64,000 nt of DNA from Nocardia vinacea NBRC 16497 (GTDB lineage Bacteria > Actinomycetota > Actinomycetes > Mycobacteriales > Mycobacteriaceae): contig NZ_BAGN01000088.1 in the NCBI RefSeq assembly GCF_000308835.1, positions 81,557 to 145,556 of the forward strand. The letters are read 5' to 3'. The notes beneath the pieces are model-generated. The model saw only the letters and a list, made by a program, of their open reading frames with translations, was not told the origin of the DNA and did no database searches. Positions 1-8,474 of the stretch are shown piece by piece; the first letter of the stretch is position 1; each line of letters opens with the position of its first letter. Made by a program: the position numbers and the translations under genes.

Positions 1-178
1 AGCCGTATCGGGTCGTACCAGCGTCGCTGAGTCCGAACAGGTCGCAGATGCGGCGGATGCCAACGCCGGTGGGGTGCGGTTCGTCGAGGATGCGATCCTC
101 GCGGATTGCTTGGGCGGTCAGCCCGAGTCGCTGCGTGATCCAGGCGGCTGAGGTGGGGTAGCTGGGCGGGATAGTCAT
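1..178 (-). CDS. Integrase/recombinase-like protein, N-terminal part (cut by window edge)
   Basis: An open frame starts at an ATG at 178 and runs off the left edge, giving 59 residues. It begins MTIPPSYPTSAAWITQRLG and contains REDRILDE and IRRICDLFGLS. Sequences of this style are familiar from actinobacterial proteins linked to site-specific integrases and transposons, where the RRxCDLFGLS stretch looks like a helix-turn-helix. No good ribosome binding site is visible. The assignment is from memory of the family pattern and only the start of the protein is present, so the function is tentative. Confidence 0.5.
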   Translation of the reverse strand, partial: MTIPPSYPTSAAWITQRLGLTAQAIREDRILDEPHPTGVGIRRICDLFGLSDAGTTRYG

Positions 179-232
179 GGTGGTTCTCGGTCCGAGGGCG
201 GCGGGACTTCGAGTCCCGGCGCACGAGTTCAG

Positions 233-829
233 CTACTTCAGTGCGACGCGTAAGCCGCCGGAGAACGCCGAGTCGTGGAACTCGACTGCGGCGGGCACGG
301 TGCCTCGGGGCACATCGAAGACGAGGGTGATCGACACCTTGTTGCCGGGATTGATCTCCGCGCTGAGGTGGTCGTTGACGTTGATCTCCGCGCCCGTGTT
401 GTTGGCGAACTCGCGCCCCTGGTCGTCGATCAGCTTCTGATTCGACCCGAAATAGTGCTGTGCCTGACTACCGACGTTGGTCACGTCGACGTGCATCTGA
501 ATGAATTCGCCTTGCGCCTGTTCCTTCAGGATTTCGTTGGTGCCGATCACCGTCACCGGCTCTTCCACTCCGGTTACCAGGAACGAGAACTTCCCGTCAC
601 GCACTTCCGACCCGGCGGCCGCGGCCGTGTTGCGCTTTTCTTCGGCCTTTGCGACCTCGTTCGCTGTCCCGCCGATCAAGGCGACGCAACCGCCGAACAT
701 GAGCAGAAAGACGGCGAGGATCGCGCCGAGCACCCACGGCCACGGCCACACCTTCCTCTTCCTCGGCGGCTGCGGGTAATGGGATCCCGGCGGGAAGCCG
801 GGCTGAGCGGGGTACTGGGGGTTTGTCAC
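233..829 (-). CDS. Membrane-anchored DUF4352-like protein
   Basis: This 198-residue protein starts at a GTG at 829 with AAGGAG seven bases upstream. The first 25 residues are Pro/Gly rich, a KRK stretch follows, and then one hydrophobic segment (about residues 30-55) ends in FGGCVALIGG. The remainder is a beta-rich extracellular domain with 'EFIQMHVDVTNVG' and a late 'GNKVSITLVFDVP', which is the DUF4352 (telokin-like) pattern found in many actinobacterial surface proteins. It is probably membrane-anchored with the domain outside. It is followed upstream by another exported protein on the same strand (864-1190), 34 bases away, so the two may be co-transcribed. The ligand or role is unknown. 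Confidence 0.8.
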   Translation of the reverse strand: MTNPQYPAQPGFPPGSHYPQPPRKRKVWPWPWVLGAILAVFLLMFGGCVALIGGTANEVAKAEEKRNTAAAAGSEVRDGKFSFLVTGVEEPVTVIGTNEILKEQAQGEFIQMHVDVTNVGSQAQHYFGSNQKLIDDQGREFANNTGAEINVNDHLSAEINPGNKVSITLVFDVPRGTVPAAVEFHDSAFSGGLRVALK

Positions 830-863
830 GGTGACTCCTTGGGAGAGAGGGGAATAGGCGAGA

Positions 864-1190
864 TCAGTTGTCGAGCGTCCAGTGGCACCCCGTGACCGTG
901 ACGACGTCGCCTTCCCGCAATGTCACGTACGACTCACCGGTGTAGCTCTGGATGTCGATCAGCTCGGAGCCGCGGGCGCCCTTGTAGGGCAGCCATTCGA
1001 TGAAGCAGGCGCCGTAGTCGCTGTCGCGGGGGCCGGCGGTGTGATAGATCCCGGACGCGACATCGGTGCCGACGACCTGGGTACCTTCCTTCAGTGATGT
1101 GCGAGGTGCTGCTCGAGCGGTGCCTGTGATGGTGAGGATGCCTGCGGTCGCGAGGAGCGCGGCAGCTGCTGTGCGAATGATCGTGTTCAT
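864..1190 (-). CDS. Small secreted protein
   Basis: A 108-residue protein with a clear Sec signal peptide: MNTIIRTAAAALLATAGIL, a hydrophobic core and an ARA-AP cleavage site near residue 27. The start is supported by GAGGAA seven bases before the ATG. The mature part has 'GTDVASGIYHT', 'CFIEW', 'SYVTLREGDVVTVTGC', a pattern I recognise from small exported actinobacterial domains that carry two cysteines, probably disulfide bonded. No enzymatic motif is visible. It lies directly upstream of the DUF4352-like gene and probably shares its transcript. Confidence 0.75.
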   Translation of the reverse strand: MNTIIRTAAAALLATAGILTITGTARAAPRTSLKEGTQVVGTDVASGIYHTAGPRDSDYGACFIEWLPYKGARGSELIDIQSYTGESYVTLREGDVVTVTGCHWTLDN

Positions 1191-1520
1191 GAGAATTCCT
1201 CGGTAGAACGGAAGTGGCTATTCAGTTGTCGTCGGGATTCGGCCGTCCGGAGATGTGCTGCTGATCGTGGTCAGATCGGCGCCGGATTCGACGTACGTCC
1301 GCGTCAGCGCGTACGTCGGTAGGCGATTCGGCGCCGAATCTCGCGGAGCAGTCGCCGCTAGAGCCTCACGGTCGGATCAGTTTTCGGCGTCGCGAGCGCT
1401 GCAGAGGACCGAGCGAGCCGCGTCGTCAGCTCGGCGGGGGTCGGAAACGGACCGCTGCGGAGCGGAACGTCGAGTGTGATCGGCGCCCGCGCAGTTAGAG
1501 CCGCCGTTCTGGCGGCGGCG
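1191..1520. other. Intergenic stretch with palindromes, no convincing gene
   Basis: About 330 bases without a supported gene. It contains a perfect 16-bp palindrome, GATTCGGCGCCGAATC (1324-1339), preceded by GACGTACGTC and GCGTACGTCGG, so several short self-complementary sites are clustered within 70 bases. Near 1500-1518, GCCGCCGTTCTGGCGGCGGC can form a GC-rich hairpin just beyond the stop of the 1521-1715 gene, which would suit a terminator for that gene. A 74-codon open frame here has Arg/Ser-rich, non-protein-like composition. Confidence 0.45.
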
Positions 1521-1715
1521 CTATGGACTGTTCTGGCGGCGGAGTAGTGCTCCAGGGGTCTTGCTGGTCAAATGCCACCCGTGGCAGGACAGGCACTCGT
1601 AGCTGCGCTTCTCCCGGAGCCGTGGATCGCTGGCGTCGACGCCGCTGAGGACGAGCTCGGCGTCAGATTGGGTGAAGTATCGGCGCTTGCCGTGGAAGCA
1701 TCGAGTCGTCGGCAC
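1521..1715 (-). CDS. Small zinc-ribbon-like protein (CLSCHGWHLTSK)
   Basis: A 64-residue protein starting at GTG 1715. It begins TRCFHGKRRY and has YECLSCHGWHLTSK near residues 39-52, so a Cys/His pair near the N-terminus and a CxxC/H cluster near the C-terminus. Short proteins with the ending 'C-x-x-C-x-G-W-H-L-T' are common in actinobacteriophages and actinobacterial mobile regions and are taken to bind zinc. Only a weak ribosome site precedes the GTG, but a short ORF with a strong site ends nine bases upstream, so translation may be coupled. Function unknown. Confidence 0.6.
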   Translation of the reverse strand: MPTTRCFHGKRRYFTQSDAELVLSGVDASDPRLREKRSYECLSCHGWHLTSKTPGALLRRQNSP

Positions 1716-1724
1716 CCGGAACCG

Positions 1725-1817
1725 TTATTTGCGCAGGTCGTCACCCTGTCGGAGGGGCAGGATGCACGGGTTGCCGGATCGGATCCGACGGTGGTGAAGG
1801 TGTCGGCGGGTGGACAT
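1725..1817 (-). CDS. Possible 30-residue leader ORF
   Basis: A 30-codon frame starts at ATG 1817 behind a strong AGAGGAGA site and ends nine bases before the zinc-ribbon-like ORF. The peptide is Arg/His rich (MSTRRHLHHRRIRSGNP...). It could be a real small basic protein or a leader peptide that delivers ribosomes to the next start. The support is the ribosome site and the spacing only. The same frame is open back to 1985, but the ATG with the strong site is the better start. Confidence 0.35.
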   Translation of the reverse strand: MSTRRHLHHRRIRSGNPCILPLRQGDDLRK

Positions 1818-1976
1818 ACGTTCTCCTCTCAGGCGGATGCGGGCACGACGAATCACAGCCTGAGGCCGGGTATCGAGTGAGATCTGTTGGGGGACAGAGT
1901 CTTTGGTTGCTCTGTAATCGACGTTGGTTCGCTGACGATGCAATGAAATTAACACCCGGATGTCTACCGCATAAGT

Positions 1977-2052
1977 GATTGACATTGTTTTCAGTCAGAT
2001 GGAGCAGGGTGATGCGCTCCGGCCTGTGGATTTGTTGAAAACATCGTCAATC
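1977..2052. promoter_or_regulatory. Paired copies of a shared 16-17 bp motif in the divergent promoter of locus 1
   Basis: Two copies in opposite orientation lie between the small-ORF operon and the methylase gene. The copy at 1977-1994 reads GATTGACATTGTTTTCAG on the + strand. The copy at 2036-2052 reads TGAAAACATCGTCAATC on the + strand, 62 bases before the methylase ATG. The second is identical over 17 bases (reverse complement) to the site at 17213-17229, and a three-mismatch copy occurs at 38858-38873. TTGAAA or TTGACA within them could act as -35 boxes, so each may be an operator overlapping a promoter, or a promoter class. What binds is unknown. Confidence 0.6.
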
Positions 2053-2113
2053 TGATGCCGTGTTATCTTGAGCCACGACCTCCTCCGAGTGGTGGTTGGT
2101 CGGGAGGAGGCTC

Positions 2114-4054
2114 ATGTCGGACTCAACGCCCACGGTCGCCGCGGCGGAGATCGCCCGGCTGGCCGGCGTCACCCGTGCGACCGTCAGCAACTGGCGGCGT
2201 CGGCATGCCGATTTCCCGGCGCCGGTGTCCGGCGGAACCGAAGCTCGGCCGGTGTTCCACCTCGGTGAGGTCCAGGAATGGCTGCACGGGCACGGCGTAC
2301 GGTCCGCTGACTCGCCTGTCCAGCGGTTGCGTGCGGTTCTCCGGGCCGAGGTGGATCCCAGCGAAGTGCCCGCATTGATGAAAGTCGTTAGCGACCGGGA
2401 TGTTGCCGATGGCACTGCGTTGCATGCCGCGATTCATGACGCCGTCGCGGAGGCCGGGATCAAGGCGACATTGGATGTGCTCGCCGAACGGGGGCTGGAT
2501 GCGGTGCCGAGCACCGGTGTCTATCCGACGGACCTGCCGGTCGCCGCGTTGATGGCCGATCTCCTTGCAGCCGCTTCCTCGCCCAAGCCTCAGAGCATTC
2601 TCGATCCTGCCTGCGGCAGCGGCGCCCTCCTGACCGAGGCTGCGCGGATCGGTGCCTCAACCCTGGCCGGACAGGACGTGCTGGCCGTCCAGGCTGCCCG
2701 CGCCGCCGCCCTATTGCATGCGGAGCTCCCTGGTGTCGGTATCGAGATCCGCACCGGCGACAGCCTCCTGTCCGATGCGTTCCCGGGCGAGCAGTTCGAT
2801 GCGATCTTGTCGAACCCCCCATATACGCAACGTGATTGGGGCGCCGACCAACTGGCCCTCGACCTCCGGTGGGAGTACTCGGTCCCCCCGCGGGGCGAAT
2901 CCGAACTGGCTTGGGTCCAACATGCCCTTTACCACGTACACCCCGGCAGCACAGCGATCGTTCTGTTACCGCCTGCCGTTGCCTCACGCACATCCGGGCG
3001 ACGGATCCGGATGGAACTGTTACGCGCAAATGCGCTGCGCGCTGTCATCGCGCTCCCGCCCGGGGCATCGACCCCCAAACAGGTAGGTCTGCAGATCTGG
3101 GTGCTCCGCCGCCCAGATTCCGCGGCTACGTCCGAGTTCGTTCTGTTCGCCGACGCCGCTAAAGTCCTCGATTCCGGGGGAAGCCAATCGGATTGGCAAG
3201 CCTTGGCCGAGCGAGTGACCGACACTTGGCGTGCCTTCGACCACGGTGACATGGAAGCCGCCACGATTGCCGGATTCACCGCCGTGGTTCGTGTCATGGA
3301 CGTCCTCGACGACGACATCGATCTCACTCCGGCCCGTCGAGTCCGCGCCGCCGTCGACCCCGACAGTGTCGCTGCTTCCGTCCACGCCGCCATCGAGCTC
3401 CTCGGCGGCCACTTGGCTGAACTCCGCACTGCTGCTGAGACGGTCGAGCGCTGGTCCCCGGGTGGCAACCTCACCTTGCGGACGGCCACTGTCCGTGACC
3501 TCGAACGAGGTGGCGCGGTCCACCTGGTCCCACTGGTGGCAGAAGATCAGGCCGTGGGTTCACCTCAGCGTGCGGTACTTTCCGGTCGTGACCTGCTCGC
3601 CGGCCGGGGACCGTCCGGTCTTACCGGCCCCGGCGTCCACGCCTCCACCGAGGTGATCCACGAGGGCGACATCCTGGTCTCTCGTTTTCGCGACGACCAT
3701 GGCGCCGCACCCGGTGCTCGGGTGGCGGAAGGCGCCGACGTGGGGGCAGTTCCCGGAGTAGGCGTGATCGTTTTTCGTGCCGATCCCACGAGATTGGATC
3801 CCTGGTTCTTCGCCGGTTTCATCGGCAGCCCCGACAACTCGGCGGCGATGTTCGGCGCGACGACCATCCGGATCGACCCCACCCGCTTGCGGATTCCGAT
3901 TCTGCGGCTCGTAGATCAGAAGCCATATGCCGAGGCGTTCCGTCGGCTGCATCTCTTGCGTGTGGCGGCGGCGCGGACGGCTGATGCGGCGCAGCGAGCG
4001 GCGGAGCTGATCGGAACGGGGTTGACGGCCGGGGCGATCGAACCGCCGAGTTAG
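2114..4054 (+). CDS. N6-adenine DNA methylase with N-terminal HTH and C-terminal target-recognition domain
   Basis: 646 residues from ATG 2114, which has GGGAGGAGG four bases upstream; earlier in-frame starts lack a site. Residues 8-40 form a helix-turn-helix (EIARLAGVTRATVSNWRRR). The methylase core has motif I DPACGSG at 164-170 and catalytic motif IV NPPY at 234-237, the gamma-class N6-adenine arrangement of type I HsdM subunits. From about residue 460 the tail looks like an HsdS target-recognition half with a helical end (EGDILVSR, DPWFFAGFIGS, AEAFRRLHLLRVAAAR). It therefore fuses modification and specificity functions and may mark host DNA as self. It converges on the helicase operon ending at 4102. 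The HTH could read DNA or regulate its own promoter; that is inference. Confidence 0.85.
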   Translation: MSDSTPTVAAAEIARLAGVTRATVSNWRRRHADFPAPVSGGTEARPVFHLGEVQEWLHGHGVRSADSPVQRLRAVLRAEVDPSEVPALMKVVSDRDVADGTALHAAIHDAVAEAGIKATLDVLAERGLDAVPSTGVYPTDLPVAALMADLLAAASSPKPQSILDPACGSGALLTEAARIGASTLAGQDVLAVQAARAAALLHAELPGVGIEIRTGDSLLSDAFPGEQFDAILSNPPYTQRDWGADQLALDLRWEYSVPPRGESELAWVQHALYHVHPGSTAIVLLPPAVASRTSGRRIRMELLRANALRAVIALPPGASTPKQVGLQIWVLRRPDSAATSEFVLFADAAKVLDSGGSQSDWQALAERVTDTWRAFDHGDMEAATIAGFTAVVRVMDVLDDDIDLTPARRVRAAVDPDSVAASVHAAIELLGGHLAELRTAAETVERWSPGGNLTLRTATVRDLERGGAVHLVPLVAEDQAVGSPQRAVLSGRDLLAGRGPSGLTGPGVHASTEVIHEGDILVSRFRDDHGAAPGARVAEGADVGAVPGVGVIVFRADPTRLDPWFFAGFIGSPDNSAAMFGATTIRIDPTRLRIPILRLVDQKPYAEAFRRLHLLRVAAARTADAAQRAAELIGTGLTAGAIEPPS

Positions 4055-4101
4055 GTCCTCGGCTATCTCGGGCGGGCCGATCGGTCGCCGAAACTTCCGG
4101 A

Positions 4102-6063
4102 TCAATCGGTCAGATAGGCGACCCACAGGTAGTCGCGAGGGCGGCTTGTGGCGACGAGAAGCTGTCTGGCGAGCATATCGGCCCGGTCCCTGTCGCCCCC
4201 GGAGAGCTGTGTCGGATCGGCGGGCGGCTCTTCGGTGATGTGGAAGACCGCGGCGAAGTCCATCCCTTTGGCGCGCCGAACCGTGCCGACCTTGATCGGA
4301 CCGACCTGGCTGCCATCGTAATGTTCCAGCGAGATCGCCGGGAAACCCGCGCGGCGCAGGACTTGTAGATAGCGGCTTGCCTCCTTGGGCCAGTTGACGA
4401 TCACGGCGATCTCAGCGCTGGAAGGTAGTGATGCGTCACGGATCGCTTGGGGGAGCGCTCGGTCGATGTCTCGACGTCCGACGCGTACGTCGAGCGCTTG
4501 CCCGCCGGGCAGCGTGGATTCGCTGTCGCGGAGGATGACACCGGCTCCGCCGTCGAGGTCGTCCACGGTGTTGCCCGCTTCGATACATTGCGAATATCGC
4601 AGAACAGCTTGCCTATTGCGGTAGTTCTTGCGGAGCACGCGGCCGCGGCCACCGGCGAGAGGGATGCCTGCTTCGGAGAGGGTGCAACCACCGGCGTAGA
4701 CCTGTTGTTGTCCGTCGCCGACCAGAAGCAACTGTGCATCGACGTCGCCGCCGGCTATCTGATGCACCAGCTCCAGCTGCCGAAGTGTGAAGTCCTGTAC
4801 CTCGTCCACGACCACCATTGCGAAATCCTCGGTGTTGTCGAGGGGCCGCTGCTTCAGCTCGTCGACAGCTACCGCGATGACGTCGTTGAAGTCGTGTGCG
4901 CCCCGCGCTTCGAGGCCCTGCTGGTAGGGCGTGTACCAGTGTTCCCAGACATACTTTCGCTTGTTCGAATGCAGGCTGATCCCCTCGCGGCCGGTACGTT
5001 TGACCGTCTCGTACCTCTCCGGTTCGGATATCCCACGGCCTTTGATCACCCGATCGATCTCGTCGGTCCAGTAACCGTGGTCGGTGCCTTCGACACGGTC
5101 CAAAACGTCCCGTGCACCCTGCCATGCCTTGGCCAGCGCCGTATTTATCGCGCCCTCATCGAGATTGAAGTCGATCCCACGGCTGCGTAGGAAAGCGGTT
5201 GTCCAGGCATGCAGGCCTGTGAACTTGGCGCGATCCGCAGCGTACGGAGCAAGGCGCCGAAACCCCAGTTCGTGGTAGGAGGGCAGCGTCTTGACGAATG
5301 TGGTGAACAGGAGCCTGCCCGGATTGCGCTTGGCGAAATGTGCCATGCGATGCAGTGCTACGACCGACTTTCCTGTCCCGGCTGGCCCGCTGAATCTCGC
5401 CGGACCGTTGAATGTGGCATGCACAAGGGAGAGCTGATCCGGGTCGAGAAAGGTCATCCAGTCGCCGAACGGCCGGGCCAGCGCGACATCACGAGCGTCG
5501 GAGCGAAGGTCGACTTCGTCGAACAGGCTTCCTGCGTCGACGGATTCGGATTCGGGAGCATCATCGGCACGTAGCCACTGGTGTGATGACAGTTTCGCCG
5601 CGGCGGTCGCCGCGAGTTCGTCTGCGCGCTGGGCGCGCATTCGCTGATCACCACGCACCAGTATGCCGACGAACCCAGCTTCGTCGGCGACAAGGAAGCG
5701 ACCGTCCGCGAGGAAGTGCTTCGTGTCGGGTACCAATAGAACCAACTCGACGGAGTATGGAACGAACTGGGTGCCGCCCAGAGCGAGGCGGGCGAATGAC
5801 TCTTCGGCATTCTTGCGAATCTTCCCGATGGTGGCCGAGTCCGGCACCGACTCTGCGAAGACGAGCGCGAAGACGCCGGTTCGTCCCACTGCGAACGCGG
5901 CTGCTCGATCCGAGCGCGGCGTTCCACGCTCCACCAGAAGATGCCAGCCGCGCACGGTCAGCAGACCGGCGAGAAAGCGGCGCTGTGCGGAGGTCAGCTG
6001 TCGCTGCTCGGACAGGGTGCGTTCGGCCCAGCGGGCAACCCGCTCACGATGAATGTTCGCCAT
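4102..6063 (-). CDS. SF1 (UvrD-like) helicase with divergent NERD-like N-terminus
   Basis: 653 residues starting at ATG 6063 behind a GGGGGG run. The N-terminal 170 residues (GWHLLVERGTP, GRTGVFALVFAES) follow the pattern of a NERD nuclease-like domain, but the usual acidic and lysine residues are not evident, so it may be inactive or a different fold. The helicase part has Walker A GPAGTGKS near residue 220, DEVQD near 417, KNYRNRQAV and RRAKGMDF, ending in SRPRDYLWVAYL. This is the superfamily 1A motor set. It is the last gene of the operon read from 17026, 131 bases after the previous gene, and may unwind or degrade foreign DNA with its partners. A repair role cannot be excluded. Confidence 0.8.
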   Translation of the reverse strand: MANIHRERVARWAERTLSEQRQLTSAQRRFLAGLLTVRGWHLLVERGTPRSDRAAAFAVGRTGVFALVFAESVPDSATIGKIRKNAEESFARLALGGTQFVPYSVELVLLVPDTKHFLADGRFLVADEAGFVGILVRGDQRMRAQRADELAATAAAKLSSHQWLRADDAPESESVDAGSLFDEVDLRSDARDVALARPFGDWMTFLDPDQLSLVHATFNGPARFSGPAGTGKSVVALHRMAHFAKRNPGRLLFTTFVKTLPSYHELGFRRLAPYAADRAKFTGLHAWTTAFLRSRGIDFNLDEGAINTALAKAWQGARDVLDRVEGTDHGYWTDEIDRVIKGRGISEPERYETVKRTGREGISLHSNKRKYVWEHWYTPYQQGLEARGAHDFNDVIAVAVDELKQRPLDNTEDFAMVVVDEVQDFTLRQLELVHQIAGGDVDAQLLLVGDGQQQVYAGGCTLSEAGIPLAGGRGRVLRKNYRNRQAVLRYSQCIEAGNTVDDLDGGAGVILRDSESTLPGGQALDVRVGRRDIDRALPQAIRDASLPSSAEIAVIVNWPKEASRYLQVLRRAGFPAISLEHYDGSQVGPIKVGTVRRAKGMDFAAVFHITEEPPADPTQLSGGDRDRADMLARQLLVATSRPRDYLWVAYLTD

Positions 6064-6194
6064 GATCCCCCCGATCTACACGGCCGGAGGCTGCCCCGGC
6101 GCGCGGGCTCAAATACCTTGTTGTCCAACATAGTTGAAGTTCAAAGGTTCAGAACGCGAATCAGACGAATCCGGCCTGGGTGATGCGATTCGTG

Positions 6195-8405
6195 TCATGC
6201 CAGCAGCTTTGATACGTGCCCACTCCAGGTCACCACCAGCTGGTCACGCGCGCGGCTGGCCGCGACGTAAAGGAGAGATCGTTCGCGCCGCTCAGCCTCG
6301 TCGCGTTCCTCCACAGGCACAAGGCGCACCCTGTGTTGTGATGGCACATGCTCTTGGTCGACGCCGGTGAGCACCACGCACCGGAATTCCATCCCCTTGG
6401 AACGGTGCATCGTAAGCACCGTCACCTGGCTCCCGGACGGCAGCGCGTCGCCGAGAACCTCTGCGGCGACACCACGCTCGCCTAGCGCCCGCACCAGGAA
6501 GTCCCGTTCTCGAGCGCCGTGGGCGAGTACCGCGATTTCACCCGGACCGATACCGTCCTCGTCGATCCAGGCGGTGACCTGGTCGGCGATGGCCTGCAGT
6601 TCGTCGGCGGCGGAATCGCAACGGATCAGTGCCGGGGCAGGCCCCAGTCGTGCGGAGGTGTAGCCGGCGGTGGATTCCTCGCCCTCCTCGAGGTCGTGGT
6701 AGGTCGTTCCTTCGAGAATGCTGACAGCGAAGTGCAGGTTCTGAGCTGTGGTGCGGTAATTGTGGGTGAGCTTGCCGTTACGGCCCCCGCGGATATTGAT
6801 TCCGAGCCTGCTGAGCACCACAGGCTGACCGTAGATGCGCTGGTGGGAGTCCTCGGCGATGAACAGGTCGTTGGGACCTTCGGCTACGAGGGCGCGCAGT
6901 AGCATCCAGTGCGTGGCATGCAGATCCTGAGCCTCATCGACGATCACATGGTCGGCAACGCGCTGCCCGGTGGATTCGGCGCGCCACTGCAGATCTGCCG
7001 CGGCGAGTGCAAGCACCTCTGGAAAACTCAAACGACCAGCGACTCGGCCCAGCTGGCGGAATCGGGTGATCGTCTGCCACACCGCAATTCGCTGGCGACG
7101 GCTGAGTCGGACGCCGCGGCCGGCTCGCGGAACTCTCAGGTATTCCGCCTGTGTGGTCACCTGGTTGCCGAGCACCACGTTGACGTATTCGGTCGACAGG
7201 AACGAGGTCTGGGCCAGACGGCGGTCGAGGTTGTGCTCGGCTGATGAGATTGCTTCCGCCCAGCCGATATCGGGTGACACTGGTTGGCCTGAGCGGGCTG
7301 GCGTATCGGCGCCGAACACAATGCGAAAGGCCGAGTCGAGATCGGTGGTGCTCCGGAGATGAGCGGCTGCGAGCCCATCGATTCCGGTGACGTAGACGCC
7401 GCGCTCACCCGGTCGACCGGCGAGCGTGATCGTCGAATCCAGGGCGAGGAGACTGTCGCGAAGACCCTGCGCGAGGGTCTTGTTGAAGGTCGTCAGCACG
7501 ATCCGTGCGCCGGGGTTCTGCCTGGCGAGGTGACGTGCACGATGTAAGGCGACAATGGTCTTACCTGTTCCCGCGCCTCCGGACAATCGGAAGGCGCCGC
7601 GCTGGTCCAGCTCCACGAATCGGCGCTGGCTCGGATGCAGGAAGGTTCGCCAGGCTGTGAAATCACCGCCTTCGATCACTCGGCGCAGCTCCTCGTTGTC
7701 GTCGACCAGGGTGAACTGCATCCTGCTGGCCGGATGGGTCAGGGCGGCCAGGATCTGCTCGTTTTCGTCGAGAACCGGTTCCGGATACGACTCTGCCAAG
7801 CCCAGGGCATCACGGATGTCATCGATAGAACGCCCCACCGCCAGTTCAAGGATCGCGTTCTGCTGCCAGGCGACCTCTGTCATCTGCGCCACGGTGAACA
7901 CGCCGTCCTGATCCTGGGCGCTGAGCACTTCGGCAGCCAGGTCCGTGTCGAGGCCGAGACGATCGGTGAGTTGTTCGAGGGTGTAGCCCGAGCTGGCCAG
8001 GTACCCGATCGTCGGCTGTGCCGTTGCCCGGCCAAGGGGGATATCCGGCCGCTTTCTACTTCCGTCGAGCTGGCTGACGATGCCTTCGAGGACGCCATTG
8101 ATAGGGTTGACGCGCAACGTCGCCTTCTCGGCAAGCTTGTTGGCGACGTCGTGTTTCCAGGTGCCGAGGTAGATGTAGGTCGGCTCGCCGAAGCGGTCGT
8201 CGACACGGAACATGACGGCCCGATAGTTCAGGTCGACCCGTCCGGTACGGACACGGGCGTCGAGGGCTCCGCGAAGCGGTTCGATGTGCAGGCCGGGTGC
8301 GGTGTCGTCAGCGCGCAGCTTGTCGAAGAAGTCGCAGACTTTGTCCTTGATCGATCCGTCGATCTTCGGCATCGCCTTGTTGTTCGCCAGGACGAGATTG
8401 GCCAC
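6195..8405 (-). CDS. SF1 helicase with N-terminal RelE/ParE-like domain (paralogue A)
   Basis: 736 residues from GTG 8405; this start aligns with those of two paralogues (8475-10691 and 57249-59486), whereas GTG 8417 adds four residues. Residues 13-95 resemble the RelE/ParE toxin fold: DKVCDFFDKL, HIEPLRGALDARVRTGRVDLNYRAVMFRV, YIYLGTWKHD. A helical middle follows. The SF1 motor has GGAGTGKT at 276-283, VDEAQD near 488, NYRTTAQNLHFA, HRSKGMEF and a C-terminal YVAASRARDQLVVTWSG. The motor class unwinds DNA using ATP. What the RelE-like part does is unknown: nucleic-acid binding, an RNase toxin, or a structural adaptor. It lies in an operon with the paralogue upstream and the NERD-like helicase downstream. 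Confidence 0.85.
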   Translation of the reverse strand: MANLVLANNKAMPKIDGSIKDKVCDFFDKLRADDTAPGLHIEPLRGALDARVRTGRVDLNYRAVMFRVDDRFGEPTYIYLGTWKHDVANKLAEKATLRVNPINGVLEGIVSQLDGSRKRPDIPLGRATAQPTIGYLASSGYTLEQLTDRLGLDTDLAAEVLSAQDQDGVFTVAQMTEVAWQQNAILELAVGRSIDDIRDALGLAESYPEPVLDENEQILAALTHPASRMQFTLVDDNEELRRVIEGGDFTAWRTFLHPSQRRFVELDQRGAFRLSGGAGTGKTIVALHRARHLARQNPGARIVLTTFNKTLAQGLRDSLLALDSTITLAGRPGERGVYVTGIDGLAAAHLRSTTDLDSAFRIVFGADTPARSGQPVSPDIGWAEAISSAEHNLDRRLAQTSFLSTEYVNVVLGNQVTTQAEYLRVPRAGRGVRLSRRQRIAVWQTITRFRQLGRVAGRLSFPEVLALAAADLQWRAESTGQRVADHVIVDEAQDLHATHWMLLRALVAEGPNDLFIAEDSHQRIYGQPVVLSRLGINIRGGRNGKLTHNYRTTAQNLHFAVSILEGTTYHDLEEGEESTAGYTSARLGPAPALIRCDSAADELQAIADQVTAWIDEDGIGPGEIAVLAHGARERDFLVRALGERGVAAEVLGDALPSGSQVTVLTMHRSKGMEFRCVVLTGVDQEHVPSQHRVRLVPVEERDEAERRERSLLYVAASRARDQLVVTWSGHVSKLLA

Positions 8406-8474
8406 GCCACACCCCACTTCGTTCGATCGGCGTCGGCTACCCGCGGTATCGGCAGCCGATGCTTGCTGCCTCGA

